A stretch of DNA of 32,489 nt from Isotricha intestinalis (lineage: Eukaryota > Ciliophora > Litostomatea > Vestibuliferida > Isotrichidae), in contig JAJJLU010003768.1 of assembly GCA_023807065.1 (NCBI GenBank), forward strand, positions 1-32,489, in the 5' to 3' direction. Positions 1-9,150 of this stretch are shown in pieces. The notes beneath the pieces are model-generated. The model was not told the DNA's origin. It did not search any database and saw only the letters and a program-made list of their open reading frames with translations. Both the position numbers and the translations under genes were made by a program. Each line of letters begins with the position of its first letter. Position 1 is the first letter of the stretch.

Positions 1-2
1 GT

Positions 3-230
3 TATATGTTCTCTTCTTGTTCTTCTTTAACTTCTTTAAATTTATCTAATTTTAATACTAATAATGTTAAAGATATGAGTTATATGTTCTCTTCTTGTTC
101 TTCTTTAACTTCTTTAAATTTATCTAATTTTAATACTAATAATGTTAAAGATATGTATAGTATGTTTTCTAATTGTTCTTCTTTAACTTCTTTAAATACT
201 AAAGATAAAAAAATATTTAAACACTGGTAA
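3..230 (+). CDS. 3' end of a BspA-type (DUF285) repeat protein, 5' part outside the window
   Basis: The frame is open from the first full codon of the window and ends in TAA. The readable part is almost entirely 26-residue units of the pattern MFSxCSSLTSLNLSNFNT followed by NNV and three or four variable residues, then a short basic tail (NTKDKKIFKHW). This is the BspA/DUF285 leucine-rich repeat type. The tail and repeats closely match the C-terminus of the protease-BspA protein encoded at 5273-6490 on the other strand, so this is probably the end of a third member of that family, although its N-terminal domain is not visible. The units carry SS where the 5273-6490 copy mostly has SG before the Cys. 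The ATG at position 6 is a repeat methionine, not the real start. Confidence 0.8.
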   Translation, partial: YMFSSCSSLTSLNLSNFNTNNVKDMSYMFSSCSSLTSLNLSNFNTNNVKDMYSMFSNCSSLTSLNTKDKKIFKHW

Positions 231-581
231 TAAATAAATAGTTATTCTGTAGGATAGTTTAAAGATTATTATGATTTTTTTTCGTTTTTATTAAATTTTT
301 TTTAATATTTAAAAATTCAAAGTATTTTTTTTAATTTTTTGTAAATTTGATTATAGATAAAATATAAATTTTAAAAATTTCAATTCAATTTCTATTTTAT
401 AAATTAAAATATAATTAATATATAATTGTTTATTTAAATTTTAAATGAAATCTAATTTCTATATATAATATTATATTAAATAATTAAAATTTATGATATT
501 TTCCATAAAATCAGTTTTTTATTTATAATATAATATATTTAATATTTTACAATCTTAAAAAAAATAACTAAAACATAAAAA
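231..581. other. AT-rich intergenic spacer between convergent genes
   Basis: About 350 nt, almost only A and T, between the 3' end of the BspA fragment and the 3' end of the LRRC9 gene. I see no coding potential, RNA gene or strong hairpin. It presumably holds the 3' UTRs and polyadenylation signals of both genes. Confidence 0.6.
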
Positions 582-3500
582 TCATTTTTTTTCATTATTT
601 ATCTTCAATTGAATATTAGTAGGAAATCTTTGAGTTAATTTTTTAAAAGTATGTTGAGTATTATTAAAACCATTAAAAATTCTTTTATTAGGATTAAAAA
701 TAGGTTTTCCTAATTTAATTTGAGGTAAACTAAATAAATTTTTAGCACTTTCACCAAAACTATTATGATTACTTCTTCTATTCATTTTATTAGTAGTTAA
801 AATTTGATTGAAATTTCTTAAATTTAAATTCACTTTCTTTTCATTAATTTTTGAATTTTCTCTTTCTTCTTCTAATATCATTCTATTATCTATTTTATTT
901 AAAGAAGGAATTAATTTAATTAAATTTTCTCTATATGAATTATTTTTTGTTATTGGATTTCCTTTAATAAAAAGTTCTTTTAATTTTCTTAAACTGAATA
1001 ATCTATCTAAACAATTAACATCAATAATTTTATTATTTTGAATTGATATTGTTTTAATTGATTCAAATTTAGTTAAACCATTTATATTTTTTATATAATT
1101 ATCATCGCAAATAAAAATTTGAAGTAATGGTAAATCTCCAAGAAAAACTTTATCAACATTTTCAATTTTATTCAAAGAAACATCTAAATAAATTAAATTA
1201 TTCATATTATTTAGAGATTCAATTTTTGAAAAATTATTTTCTCTTAAAATTAAAGTTTTTAAATTTTTCAAATATTGAATCCCATTTAAATTAATAAGTT
1301 GATTATTTGACATTTCTAATTTTTCTATATTTGGTAATCCCATTATTCCTCTTCCATTTATTATTTTATCTCTTTTAGAAATCACTTCTATAAAAAAATT
1401 ATAATCTAAATTTAATTCTTTTAAATTTGGTAAAAAACCAAAAATATTAAATGATTTAAAACAATTTTTAGATAAATTTAATTTTCTTAATTTTGGATAT
1501 AATTCTTTTGAAAAAAGACATATTTGATCTTTTAAACTTAAATTCGATAAATCTAATTCTAAAATATTTTTAGTATTATTTCCAGAACCAATTCTTTTTT
1601 CTAATATATGATTAGTTAATTTTCCTTCAAAAAAATCTTTAGATTTATATTTTTCATCTTTATCAATTAAAATTCTATTAAAAATTTTTAAATTAGGAAT
1701 ATTATTAATCATATTAATTCTTAAATCATTATTTTTATAACAAACATCATTATCATATAAATCTAAAATTTCTAATTTTTTTAATTTACTTAATTTAAAG
1801 CATTCTTTAATATTTATTATTTTATTTCCACTTCCATAAAATTCATTTAATTTAGTTAAATAAGTAATTTCATCTAATTTTTCAATAAAATTATTTTCTA
1901 CATTCAACCATTCTAAATTAATACATTTTGTTAAATCTTCTAAAGATTTTAATTGATTATTACTTATATCTAATTTTTTTAAAATTTTTGGTAAATTTTC
2001 AATTTTGGAAATTTTATTATATTGAAGATATAATTCAGTTAAAATAGGGAATTGAGATAAATTATTTATTTTTGATATTTTATTTAATGTTAATATTAAA
2101 ACTTCTGTATCTCCTCCTCCTTGTAAATTTGGTATTGAAAGTAATTTTTTTTTTGATAAATTTTCTGTTTTTAAAGAAGGATCTTGATATAATTTTTCTC
2201 TAAAATAAGGATTATCACTAAAATTTCTGTATTTATCACCATATGAATATAAATCATAAATGAATATAAAATTTAATATTTCTGAATTTATTTTATTATA
2301 AGTTAAATTTGGTTTTATTGTTATTGGATTATTAACTGAATTTTTTATTTTATAATATTTATCATATTCATTTATCATATTTGATTTAATTTCTTTTGTT
2401 AAATTAAATTTTAATGTGTTACAAAATACTTTTTCACAATATTTTTCAAATGGATTTGGAATATATTTTAATATATTTAATGAATGGAAATGTTTTAAAA
2501 TTAATATTATATTTGAAAAATCATTTATATTATTAAATGAAATATCAATGCTAATTACATTATTTTGAATTTTATTTGGTTCATATTTAATTTTTTTAAT
2601 ATTATTATGTGAAATATCTATTTCTTTTAAATTTGAAAATAAATCACATATATAACCTAAATTTATATATTCTAAATTATTATTTGATAAATTTATTTTT
2701 TCAATACTTTTCATAAATAATAAATATTTTTTATCCATTTCAGTTAATTCAAGAAATTTATTTAAAAAATCTTCTAAATCTGAATTTGTCAATTCTGAAT
2801 TAAATAAATTTAAAGTTTTTATATCTTTCATTTTTTCTTTTATAATGGAAAAATAATTGTTTTTAATATTTTTTCTATTATTTCTTAAAATAATTTCATT
2901 AATTTCATTATTTATTTTATCAATATCATCTTTAAATTCTTTTAAAGAATTATATTTAAAAGTTTGTAATAAATAATTGAATATAGTATTTTTAGCAAAA
3001 AAAATTAAATCATTATCTAATTCTTCAAAATCATTAAATTGATTTAAAAAAAATTTATTGATAATATCTTTAGAAAAAAATTGTTTATAATTATTAGAAC
3101 ATAATTCTTGACAACAAACTCCAAAATTATATTGATGCTCATAAGAAAGAAAAATATCATTATTAAAAGAAGAAATAACAATATCTTTATTATTTTCTTT
3201 TTCAATATATTCATATTCAACAATATAAAAAGGTTCAATTGCTCCTTCAATTTTATAATGAAAAAAATTAGCATTTTCATTATTCAAAAATAACTTTGTT
3301 ATATTATTTTTATTTTTTAAACTTTTAATTTCTTTAATTATTTCATTTACAGAATTAAAATTTTTATTTGATTCATAATCTTCAATCATTGATTTAAATG
3401 TAATACATTTACATATTATTGCAACAAAATTTTTATTATTATTATCATTATTTAAATATAATTGATCAATATATGTTATATTATCTGTTAAAATTTTTTC

Positions 3501-4955
3501 TTTTTCATTTTCTTGTTTTTCAAATAAATACCTAAAAACTTTTCTATAAGATAATTTTTCTTTTGGAAAAATAAGGAAATAAAAATCAAAATATTTTTTA
3601 TCACTACCAAATTTATTATTTAAATCAATTAAATTATCATATAAACTTTCAAAAATTAATTTAGTTTTTTTATTATGAATTTTAAACACTCTATTAAAGT
3701 TAATATTAAATTTATTTTTTTCTAAAAATTCAATTGAAATTTTTAATTTAAGTAAATCAAGACATGATTTAACCCATTTTAAATCTAAATTTCCAGGTTC
3801 AATTTTATAATTACCATAAGATTCAATTTCATAAAAATTTATTACTATTGATAAATCATTTAAATCTGATATATGTTGTTTTATTTTATTTGTTTTTTTT
3901 TCTAAAATTTCTATTTCTTTTAAATTATTTATTATTTTCTCTTTTAATTCTTTTCTCTCTTTTTGATAATCTATGTTTTTATTTCTTTTTTCTTCTTCTA
4001 ATTCTTCTTTTTCATTAATTTTATACTCATTTATTTTTTCTTGTAAAGATAATAATCTTAAATGATTATAAATTATTCCTTTATAAAATAATTTATGTCC
4101 TTTTAATAATTTATGAATATTTTTTATTAAAAGTTTATTATTTCGAATTTTATTTTTATAATAAATTGTTTTTTTAATATAATTACTTTCAATTTCTTGT
4201 TTTTCTTCAAAATTAATTTTAAATTGATCTAAAATTTGAATATTTTTAAAAATATGAATCATCATCATTTTATAATTAAGAAAACTACAAATAGGATTTT
4301 CTCCATAATTAATATTATTTAAATATAATATTTTGAGATTAGGTAATTTTTCTAAAATATAAATATTCTTAAAATCAACTAAACAATTTCCAGAAAGATT
4401 TAAATTTTCAATATTTTTATATTTATGAAAATCAGAAGGTAAGTTTTCAATATAATTATTAGCAATCCAAAAATTATTTATATGTTCAGGTAAATTTTCA
4501 ATTTTTTTAATTTTATTATCACAAATCCAAAATTGTTTTAAGGTAATAACTTTAGAAATTCCAAAATCAATTTTTTCAATTAAATTAAAATTTAAATGTA
4601 ATTTTTTTAAATTAGAAAGATATTCAATACATTTTATTTTTTTAATATAATTTTCATTTAAACATAAATAAATTAAAATATCTTTATTAGGAATATTTTC
4701 TATTATTGGTCCCATATCTTCAATCATATCATTTGTTATTGATAAAGAAGTCATTTTTGTAAAATATTGTAAATCATCTATTCTATGAAAATCATGGAAA
4801 TCTCCTAATACAAATTCTATTAATTCTTTATTTTCTTCTCTTTCTTTATTTTCATTTTGATAATTCCATTTTATTATTTTTTTCGTTTTTTCAGATCTTT
4901 CATTTGATAATTCATTCTGAGGTAAATTATGTGATATTGTATTATTTCGTTTCAT
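582..4955 (-). CDS. LRRC9: LRRC9 orthologue, leucine-rich repeat protein of ciliated eukaryotes
   Basis: 1457 residues, close to the length I recall for vertebrate LRRC9 (about 1450). SDS22-like leucine-rich repeats occur in three blocks: roughly residues 70-230, 770-850 and 970-1390, separated by a charged helical stretch (about 265-355) and a non-repeat middle domain. Several LRRC9 landmarks are readable. The first block is capped by a NPIC-containing segment followed by a run to an IYYKNKI helix. The middle domain has an IESYGNYKIEPGN segment resembling ELETVGNFHFEEG of the human protein. Before the last block there is a FFEGKLTNHILEKR segment, equivalent to LFGGRLTSDMIAER. LRRC9 is found mainly in organisms with cilia; its exact role is poorly known. 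The stop is TGA, the only non-TAA stop among intact genes here. No introns are needed. Confidence 0.9.
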   Translation of the reverse strand: MKRNNTISHNLPQNELSNERSEKTKKIIKWNYQNENKEREENKELIEFVLGDFHDFHRIDDLQYFTKMTSLSITNDMIEDMGPIIENIPNKDILIYLCLNENYIKKIKCIEYLSNLKKLHLNFNLIEKIDFGISKVITLKQFWICDNKIKKIENLPEHINNFWIANNYIENLPSDFHKYKNIENLNLSGNCLVDFKNIYILEKLPNLKILYLNNINYGENPICSFLNYKMMMIHIFKNIQILDQFKINFEEKQEIESNYIKKTIYYKNKIRNNKLLIKNIHKLLKGHKLFYKGIIYNHLRLLSLQEKINEYKINEKEELEEEKRNKNIDYQKERKELKEKIINNLKEIEILEKKTNKIKQHISDLNDLSIVINFYEIESYGNYKIEPGNLDLKWVKSCLDLLKLKISIEFLEKNKFNINFNRVFKIHNKKTKLIFESLYDNLIDLNNKFGSDKKYFDFYFLIFPKEKLSYRKVFRYLFEKQENEKEKILTDNITYIDQLYLNNDNNNKNFVAIICKCITFKSMIEDYESNKNFNSVNEIIKEIKSLKNKNNITKLFLNNENANFFHYKIEGAIEPFYIVEYEYIEKENNKDIVISSFNNDIFLSYEHQYNFGVCCQELCSNNYKQFFSKDIINKFFLNQFNDFEELDNDLIFFAKNTIFNYLLQTFKYNSLKEFKDDIDKINNEINEIILRNNRKNIKNNYFSIIKEKMKDIKTLNLFNSELTNSDLEDFLNKFLELTEMDKKYLLFMKSIEKINLSNNNLEYINLGYICDLFSNLKEIDISHNNIKKIKYEPNKIQNNVISIDISFNNINDFSNIILILKHFHSLNILKYIPNPFEKYCEKVFCNTLKFNLTKEIKSNMINEYDKYYKIKNSVNNPITIKPNLTYNKINSEILNFIFIYDLYSYGDKYRNFSDNPYFREKLYQDPSLKTENLSKKKLLSIPNLQGGGDTEVLILTLNKISKINNLSQFPILTELYLQYNKISKIENLPKILKKLDISNNQLKSLEDLTKCINLEWLNVENNFIEKLDEITYLTKLNEFYGSGNKIINIKECFKLSKLKKLEILDLYDNDVCYKNNDLRINMINNIPNLKIFNRILIDKDEKYKSKDFFEGKLTNHILEKRIGSGNNTKNILELDLSNLSLKDQICLFSKELYPKLRKLNLSKNCFKSFNIFGFLPNLKELNLDYNFFIEVISKRDKIINGRGIMGLPNIEKLEMSNNQLINLNGIQYLKNLKTLILRENNFSKIESLNNMNNLIYLDVSLNKIENVDKVFLGDLPLLQIFICDDNYIKNINGLTKFESIKTISIQNNKIIDVNCLDRLFSLRKLKELFIKGNPITKNNSYRENLIKLIPSLNKIDNRMILEEERENSKINEKKVNLNLRNFNQILTTNKMNRRSNHNSFGESAKNLFSLPQIKLGKPIFNPNKRIFNGFNNTQHTFKKLTQRFPTNIQLKINNEKK

Positions 4956-5272
4956 TAAATTTTTTATATTTTTTTTAAATTTTATTATTTAATTTTTCTC
5001 TTTTTTTATAATATTAAATTTAATAATTAAAAATGAAAAAATAAAAGGAACCGCAAAATTAAATAAATAAATTTGAATTTTCTTCTGATATACATCAAAA
5101 TTTTCAAGAAATCTAAGATTTTATATTAAAAATAAATATATTAAAAAAATAAAAAAAAGGTTTAAAGAAATTTAAATCATAAATTTAATTTTTTAATTTA
5201 AAATATTTTTTTGTTGAAAAATTGATTAATAAATATTTTAAGACTTTGAAAAATTATAATTTTTTAAATAAT
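4956..5272. other. Intergenic spacer upstream of LRRC9
   Basis: About 317 nt between two genes on the minus strand. It should contain the LRRC9 promoter and the 3' UTR of the protease-BspA gene. A short less AT-rich patch near 5046-5056 (ggaaccgc) stands out, but I see no convincing RNA gene or repeat. Confidence 0.5.
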
Positions 5273-6490
5273 TTATTTATATTTCATCCACTCATTTAAT
5301 ATTTTTTTATCTTTAGTATTTAAAGAAGTTAAAGAAGAACATTTAGAGAACATATTACTCATATTATTAACATTATTAGTATTAAAATTAGATAAATTTA
5401 AAGAAGTTAAAGAAGAACAACCAGAGAACATATCCCACATATCTTGAACATTATTAGTATTAAAATTAGATAAATTTAAAGAAGTTAAAGAAGAACAACC
5501 AGAGAACATAGATCTCATATTATTAACATTATTAGTATTAAAATTAGATAAATTTAAAGAAGATAAAGAAGAACAACCAGAGAACATTCCTCCCATATCT
5601 GTCATTTTTTGATTACATTTCAAAAATATAGTTTGATTCCCTTTTTCAGTAAATTGGTATTTTAAACAAAAATTTTTTTTAATATTATTTATGTATATTT
5701 CTAATTTTTTAACTTCTTCATTTATTATTTTTATATTATCTTCATTTATTATTTTTGTATCAAGAATGTCATATTCATTATTTAATATTTGGGTTTCTAC
5801 ATCAACATTTTTAATGTCATAAACACATTTTATAAAATTTATGTTTTCAATAATATCATTAATAAATATTCCAGTATTAATATTTTGTTTATGTTTATAT
5901 CCTTGATGAATTCCAACAATTTTAGCATTATTCATAAGAAAAATAGGAGAACCAGAAGAACCATGTTCAGTAGCAACTGTATGTTTAATTAAATAATTAT
6001 TTATTTCTATTATTTTTCCATGAGAATATTGAGTTTTTTCTCCTTGAGGATATTGTATAATACCTATTATTTTATTTTTATAATATTCTTTTTCAAAAAT
6101 AAAATCATCAACTTCATAAAAATCTTCAATTGAATCTTCTTCTAAAATTTCTATTATAGTGAAATCTTTTCCTGCATTTGTATAAATATATCTATTTTTT
6201 AAATTTAATCTTTTATTCTTTTTTAAATATTCTATTGTTAATTCTTCATTATTATTGAAAAAATCATGATTTAAAATATGATTATTTGTAAGTAAAACAT
6301 TTAAATAATTTGTTCTTATTGGAATTTTACAAAAAAATCCACTTCCAACTTTTATTATATTTCCATTAATATTTTTTACTATTATTTTTATAACACATTT
6401 CTTTTTTGACAAAGCATAAGATAATTCATCAGCATCTACCATATTAATATCATTTGGGACATTCTTATTTTCATAAATTATTTCATCCAT
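5273..6490 (-). CDS. Trypsin-like serine peptidase fused to BspA-type (DUF285) repeats
   Basis: 405 residues. Residues about 28-220 form a chymotrypsin-fold peptidase domain with a readable catalytic triad: His71 in TNNHIL, Asp109 in GKDFTIIEI, and Ser179 in GSSGSP, with a following IVGIHQG strand typical of these peptidases. Residues about 250-300 are a helical linker. Residues 301-390 are four near-identical 26-residue BspA/DUF285 units (MFSGCSSLTSLNLSNFNT pattern), then a short basic tail. There is no N-terminal signal peptide (the protein starts MDEIIYEN), so a cytosolic location or unconventional export is likelier than classical secretion. A second copy begins at 32159 on the opposite strand; over the first 104 aligned residues I count six differences, plus five extra codons after the start in that copy. 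The repeats probably mediate binding while the peptidase acts on an unknown substrate. The fusion is clear; the role is not known. Confidence 0.85.
   Translation of the reverse strand: MDEIIYENKNVPNDINMVDADELSYALSKKKCVIKIIVKNINGNIIKVGSGFFCKIPIRTNYLNVLLTNNHILNHDFFNNNEELTIEYLKKNKRLNLKNRYIYTNAGKDFTIIEILEEDSIEDFYEVDDFIFEKEYYKNKIIGIIQYPQGEKTQYSHGKIIEINNYLIKHTVATEHGSSGSPIFLMNNAKIVGIHQGYKHKQNINTGIFINDIIENINFIKCVYDIKNVDVETQILNNEYDILDTKIINEDNIKIINEEVKKLEIYINNIKKNFCLKYQFTEKGNQTIFLKCNQKMTDMGGMFSGCSSLSSLNLSNFNTNNVNNMRSMFSGCSSLTSLNLSNFNTNNVQDMWDMFSGCSSLTSLNLSNFNTNNVNNMSNMFSKCSSLTSLNTKDKKILNEWMKYK
5320..5595 (-). repeat. Tandem 78-nt repeats encoding BspA units
   Basis: Within the 3' part of the protease-BspA gene the 26-codon unit is repeated about 3.5 times with near-perfect nucleotide identity in its core (the codons for SSLTSLNLSNFNTNNV). 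The same unit recurs on the plus strand at about 1-200. Such identity at synonymous sites suggests recent unit duplication or gene conversion. Confidence 0.85.
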
Positions 6491-7220
6491 TTTATTTTAT
6501 TTTCCACTAATTATCCTATTAAAATAAATTAATTATTGATTCTAATAATGAATTTTAGATTTAAAACACATAAATTAAAACAATATTATTATTTATTTAA
6601 TTAAACATAGGAGAATATTACAATATTTATTTTAAAAAAAAATAATAGTCTTTAGTAATTGAAATTACAGAAATATATGGGGATATTTAATGAAGGATTA
6701 GTTGCTATTGCTGATGTTTGTGATCATGGTACAAAAATGGTTTTAATATAATTAAAGAATATTTAAGAGTTTTATTAAATTTAATAGTATATAAAAAATA
6801 AAATATTGATAAACTTTTTTCTTTTTAAACATTTTTTATTAAAAATAGTTATTTAAAAAATATAATTAATTTTCTTTTGTGCATTAAAATTAGTTATTTG
6901 TAAAAAATTTTATTATAAAACATTGAATTAAATATAAAGAAAATAAACAACAATAATTATGAAAATAATTTAGGAAAATTTTTTGTTAAAATATATTTAA
7001 ATAATTCTATATTAATTTTGTAATTATTAATATAATAATTAATTAATTTTATTTTTAATTCCTTAATTTTTTTAATTAGCTTTTAAAATAAAAATAATAG
7101 CAAAATCTTTTAATTTTTTTCAAAAAGATTCTCCATATTCATAATCATTACTTTTTCTATAAATCTAATCAATTCCAATAGTTTGAACATTGGTCATTAA
7201 TTTAATTTTTTTATTTCAAT
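6174..7220. repeat. Left arm of a long inverted duplication
   Basis: Read on the minus strand, this stretch matches 31308-32489 read on the plus strand. The shared order is the ArfGAP C-terminal remnant, a spacer, the short remnant on the other strand, the upstream region of the protease gene (including a run ending in gtggaaaataaaataaa before the ATG), and the first 104 or so codons of the protease. The match breaks at about 7220, where the left copy continues into the ArfGAP pseudogene and the right copy becomes a T-rich sequence. The homology on the protease side continues past the window end. Confidence 0.85.
6649..6751 (+). pseudogene. Short unrecognised coding remnant (left copy), frame-broken
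   Basis: This matches the 34-codon frame at 31886-31990. The left copy reads SLVIEITEIYG, is then thrown out of frame by a net 2-nt loss near 6680, and is followed in the restored frame by LVAIADVCDHGTKMVL and a TAA. The left copy is therefore broken. It lies divergent from the protease gene. I do not recognise the parent protein; the remnant looks like the last exon of a lost gene, because the matching copy is preceded by an acceptor-like AACAG. Confidence 0.55.
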
Positions 7221-7960
7221 TATCATCATCTTCAAATGGTGCATAAACATCTACTGAAATTGCTTTTTTATTTGCAATTTTTTATTTATTCTTCTTCTTT
7301 TTGATATTTTTATATTATGTGAACTATCAAAAAATTCCTTTTTTTCTCTTATTCTTTCTTCTTCTTCTTTTTCATTATTTTTATTTACTTTTTCTTATTC
7401 TTCATATTTAAAATATAATTTTTTATTTTTGTTTTTACCTGTTTTTTCTTCTATATTTTTTATTCTCACCTGGATAAATTACAAAATGAATTGATTTTTT
7501 AATTTCAGGTTCTTTTGCTTTTTTTCCTATAATATTATTATTATTTATATCTTCTTTTTTTCTCAGTTTTATGGAATATCTTCATTATTTTTTTTTAAAT
7601 AATTATTATTTTCACTTATATTTTTTTCTCTATTATTTTCTCAATATTCTTTCACTTCTTTTATTATTTCAATATTTATATTTAAAATTAATCAGAATTA
7701 TAATCATAAAAATATCCTTCTTTTGGAGTTCCCATTTCATTGAATTTTTCTTTAGCAAAATTATTTACTTTAATTTCTAAACTTTTAATGCATATATAAA
7801 TTTACACTTCAATCAAATGATATTTATGTCCCATAATTCTTCATGGACATTTATAACAGATTACTATTCCTCAATATTGTGATGACCAATTTGGTAATGT
7901 TTCTCCACAGTCAAATCATAGGTGATTAGAAGAGTTTGAAATATTTTTTGTATGAATTTA
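7080..7960 (-). pseudogene. ArfGAP-family pseudogene
   Basis: Near 7800-7945 on the minus strand a frame reads NHL-stop-FDCGETLPNWSSQY-stop-GIVICYKCP-stop-RIMGHKY. That is the ArfGAP zinc finger C-X2-C-X16-C-X2-C with the first Cys codon changed to TGA and the usual Trp, Gly-Ile and Arg-x-x-Gly positions kept. ArfGAPs stimulate GTP hydrolysis on Arf small GTPases in vesicle traffic. Downstream fragments include a KEKFNEMGTP stretch, a KKAISVDVYAP segment resembling the short ISS-D motifs in ArfGAP2/3-type tails, and a final VQTIGID-stop-IYRKSNDYEYGESF-stop segment that matches the piece at 31308-31463. Stops of all three kinds and frameshifts run throughout, so it is decayed rather than recoded. 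Confidence 0.7.
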
Positions 7961-8249
7961 TCAAGAATTCATTCTACACAATTTCAATCATTTAATAGTT
8001 AGAATAAAATAATTATACTTTTTTTTGTTTATATTTTATTTAATTTTTTACTTTTTATTGTTTATGTGAATGGATAAATTAAATTTTTTTAGAATTTTTA
8101 AATGATATTCATATTATGAACAAACAATATTTAATATACATTCCATTCATAAATAAGTTCAAAATTTATAATATTAGAAACGAAATATTTCATTTAAATT
8201 AATAAATTTGATTTTTTATTTTATTCATATATTTTATTAAATTTTTTTT
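7961..8249. other. AT-rich spacer upstream of the COMMD gene
   Basis: The 5' flank of the ArfGAP pseudogene and the presumed promoter of the COMMD gene, which are divergent. I see no coding sequence or RNA gene. Confidence 0.4.
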
Positions 8250-8849
8250 ATGGAATCGACAAAGACTGAAATTAATCAAAACGATTTTAATAATGATATT
8301 GATTTAAATGACTATTCAAATGAATATTTAATTCAATTAATTTCAACAGCATTTACTTATTATAATCCAAATAATGATAAAGAAGAATTTGAAGGAAGTG
8401 TAGAAAATTTAATAAGAAATTATTCAGAAAATTATAAACCAATTCAAATAAAATCAAATTTAAAATATTTTATTGATTTTATTGGTAAATATTCAAATTC
8501 TGATATTAAATTTATTGAAAATTCATTACAAAATATCAATATGAAACCTGATTTTAGAGAACAATTTATTAAAATGTTAATTAATTATAATGAAAATGTT
8601 GAAAATATGAAAAATGCAATGATTGAAAAAATTACTAATCATAGAATGATTGATTTTAATTACTCTTTTAAAGTGAAATTTGTTGATAGTTTAAGTCAAA
8701 AAGTTGATTTTATAATTTCGATTTTTTTTAAATTTTATGATGATAATGAAGAAATTAAAACAATAGATTTAGATTTATCAATAAATCAATTTTATTATAT
8801 TTTTGAAGAATTTCAGAAAATAGATACATTAATTAAAACACTAATTTAA
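8250..8849 (+). CDS. COMM-domain protein, COMMD7-like
   Basis: 199 residues, the normal size for a COMMD protein (about 190-220). The C-terminal 70 residues (about 130-199) read as a COMM domain: MIDFNYSFKVKF, then a beta-rich segment with alternating hydrophobic residues, then the closing helix in LSINQFYYIFEEFQKID. The last motif is closest in my memory to the LTLPQFYSFLHEMERV helix of human COMMD7. The N-terminal part is helical, as in the family. COMMD proteins assemble as a ten-member ring in the Commander complex, which recycles membrane cargo from endosomes. No intron is needed, and the ATG follows a T-rich untranslated leader. COMMD assignment is fairly sure; the paralogue is less so. 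Confidence 0.75.
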   Translation: MESTKTEINQNDFNNDIDLNDYSNEYLIQLISTAFTYYNPNNDKEEFEGSVENLIRNYSENYKPIQIKSNLKYFIDFIGKYSNSDIKFIENSLQNINMKPDFREQFIKMLINYNENVENMKNAMIEKITNHRMIDFNYSFKVKFVDSLSQKVDFIISIFFKFYDDNEEIKTIDLDLSINQFYYIFEEFQKIDTLIKTLI

Positions 8850-9150
8850 AATATGTTTAAAAAATATGAAAAAATTTATTTAATAAAATTAAATAAAAAA
8901 ATCATTTTGAATTATTTATAAATTTCTTTTTTTCTCAAAAATATTAAATTTATCTTTATGTAATATATAAAATCATTTTTCTTCCTTTAAAATAATATAT
9001 TTTAATATTTTAAATTTTCTTTTTATAAAAAATAATTTTCTAATTTAAATATTAAAAAAGTTTTATTGTTAAGGAAATTATTATGAAAATCAAACTTTTA
9101 ATAAAAATATTAACCATTAGAAAACTTAAAAAATTTATATTATTTATATT
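8850..9150. other. Intergenic spacer between convergent genes
   Basis: About 300 nt of A/T sequence between the 3' ends of the COMMD gene and the inhibitor-2 gene. I see only presumed 3' UTRs. Confidence 0.5.

Noticed and set aside
231..581. Telomeric repeats or chromosome ends
   Set aside because: No CCCCAA/TTGGGG-like or similar tandem G-rich repeats occur here or elsewhere in the window.
808..1041. Plus-strand frame antisense to the LRRC9 gene
   Set aside because: It is the complement of LRRC9 leucine-rich repeats, with Phe/Leu-rich composition typical of such shadows. The same applies to other antisense frames over long genes.
7571..7780. Plus-strand frame of about 69 codons, rich in Phe, Leu and Tyr
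   Set aside because: It lies antisense to the ArfGAP pseudogene and has the composition expected from the reverse of an A-rich coding strand.
7080..7960. In-frame TGA codons, one at an expected Cys, as a sign of a reassigned UGA (Cys in Euplotes or Trp in other lineages)
   Set aside because: TAA and TAG also interrupt the same frame, and none of the long intact genes, which contain many Cys and Trp residues, uses TGA internally. Pseudogene decay explains it.
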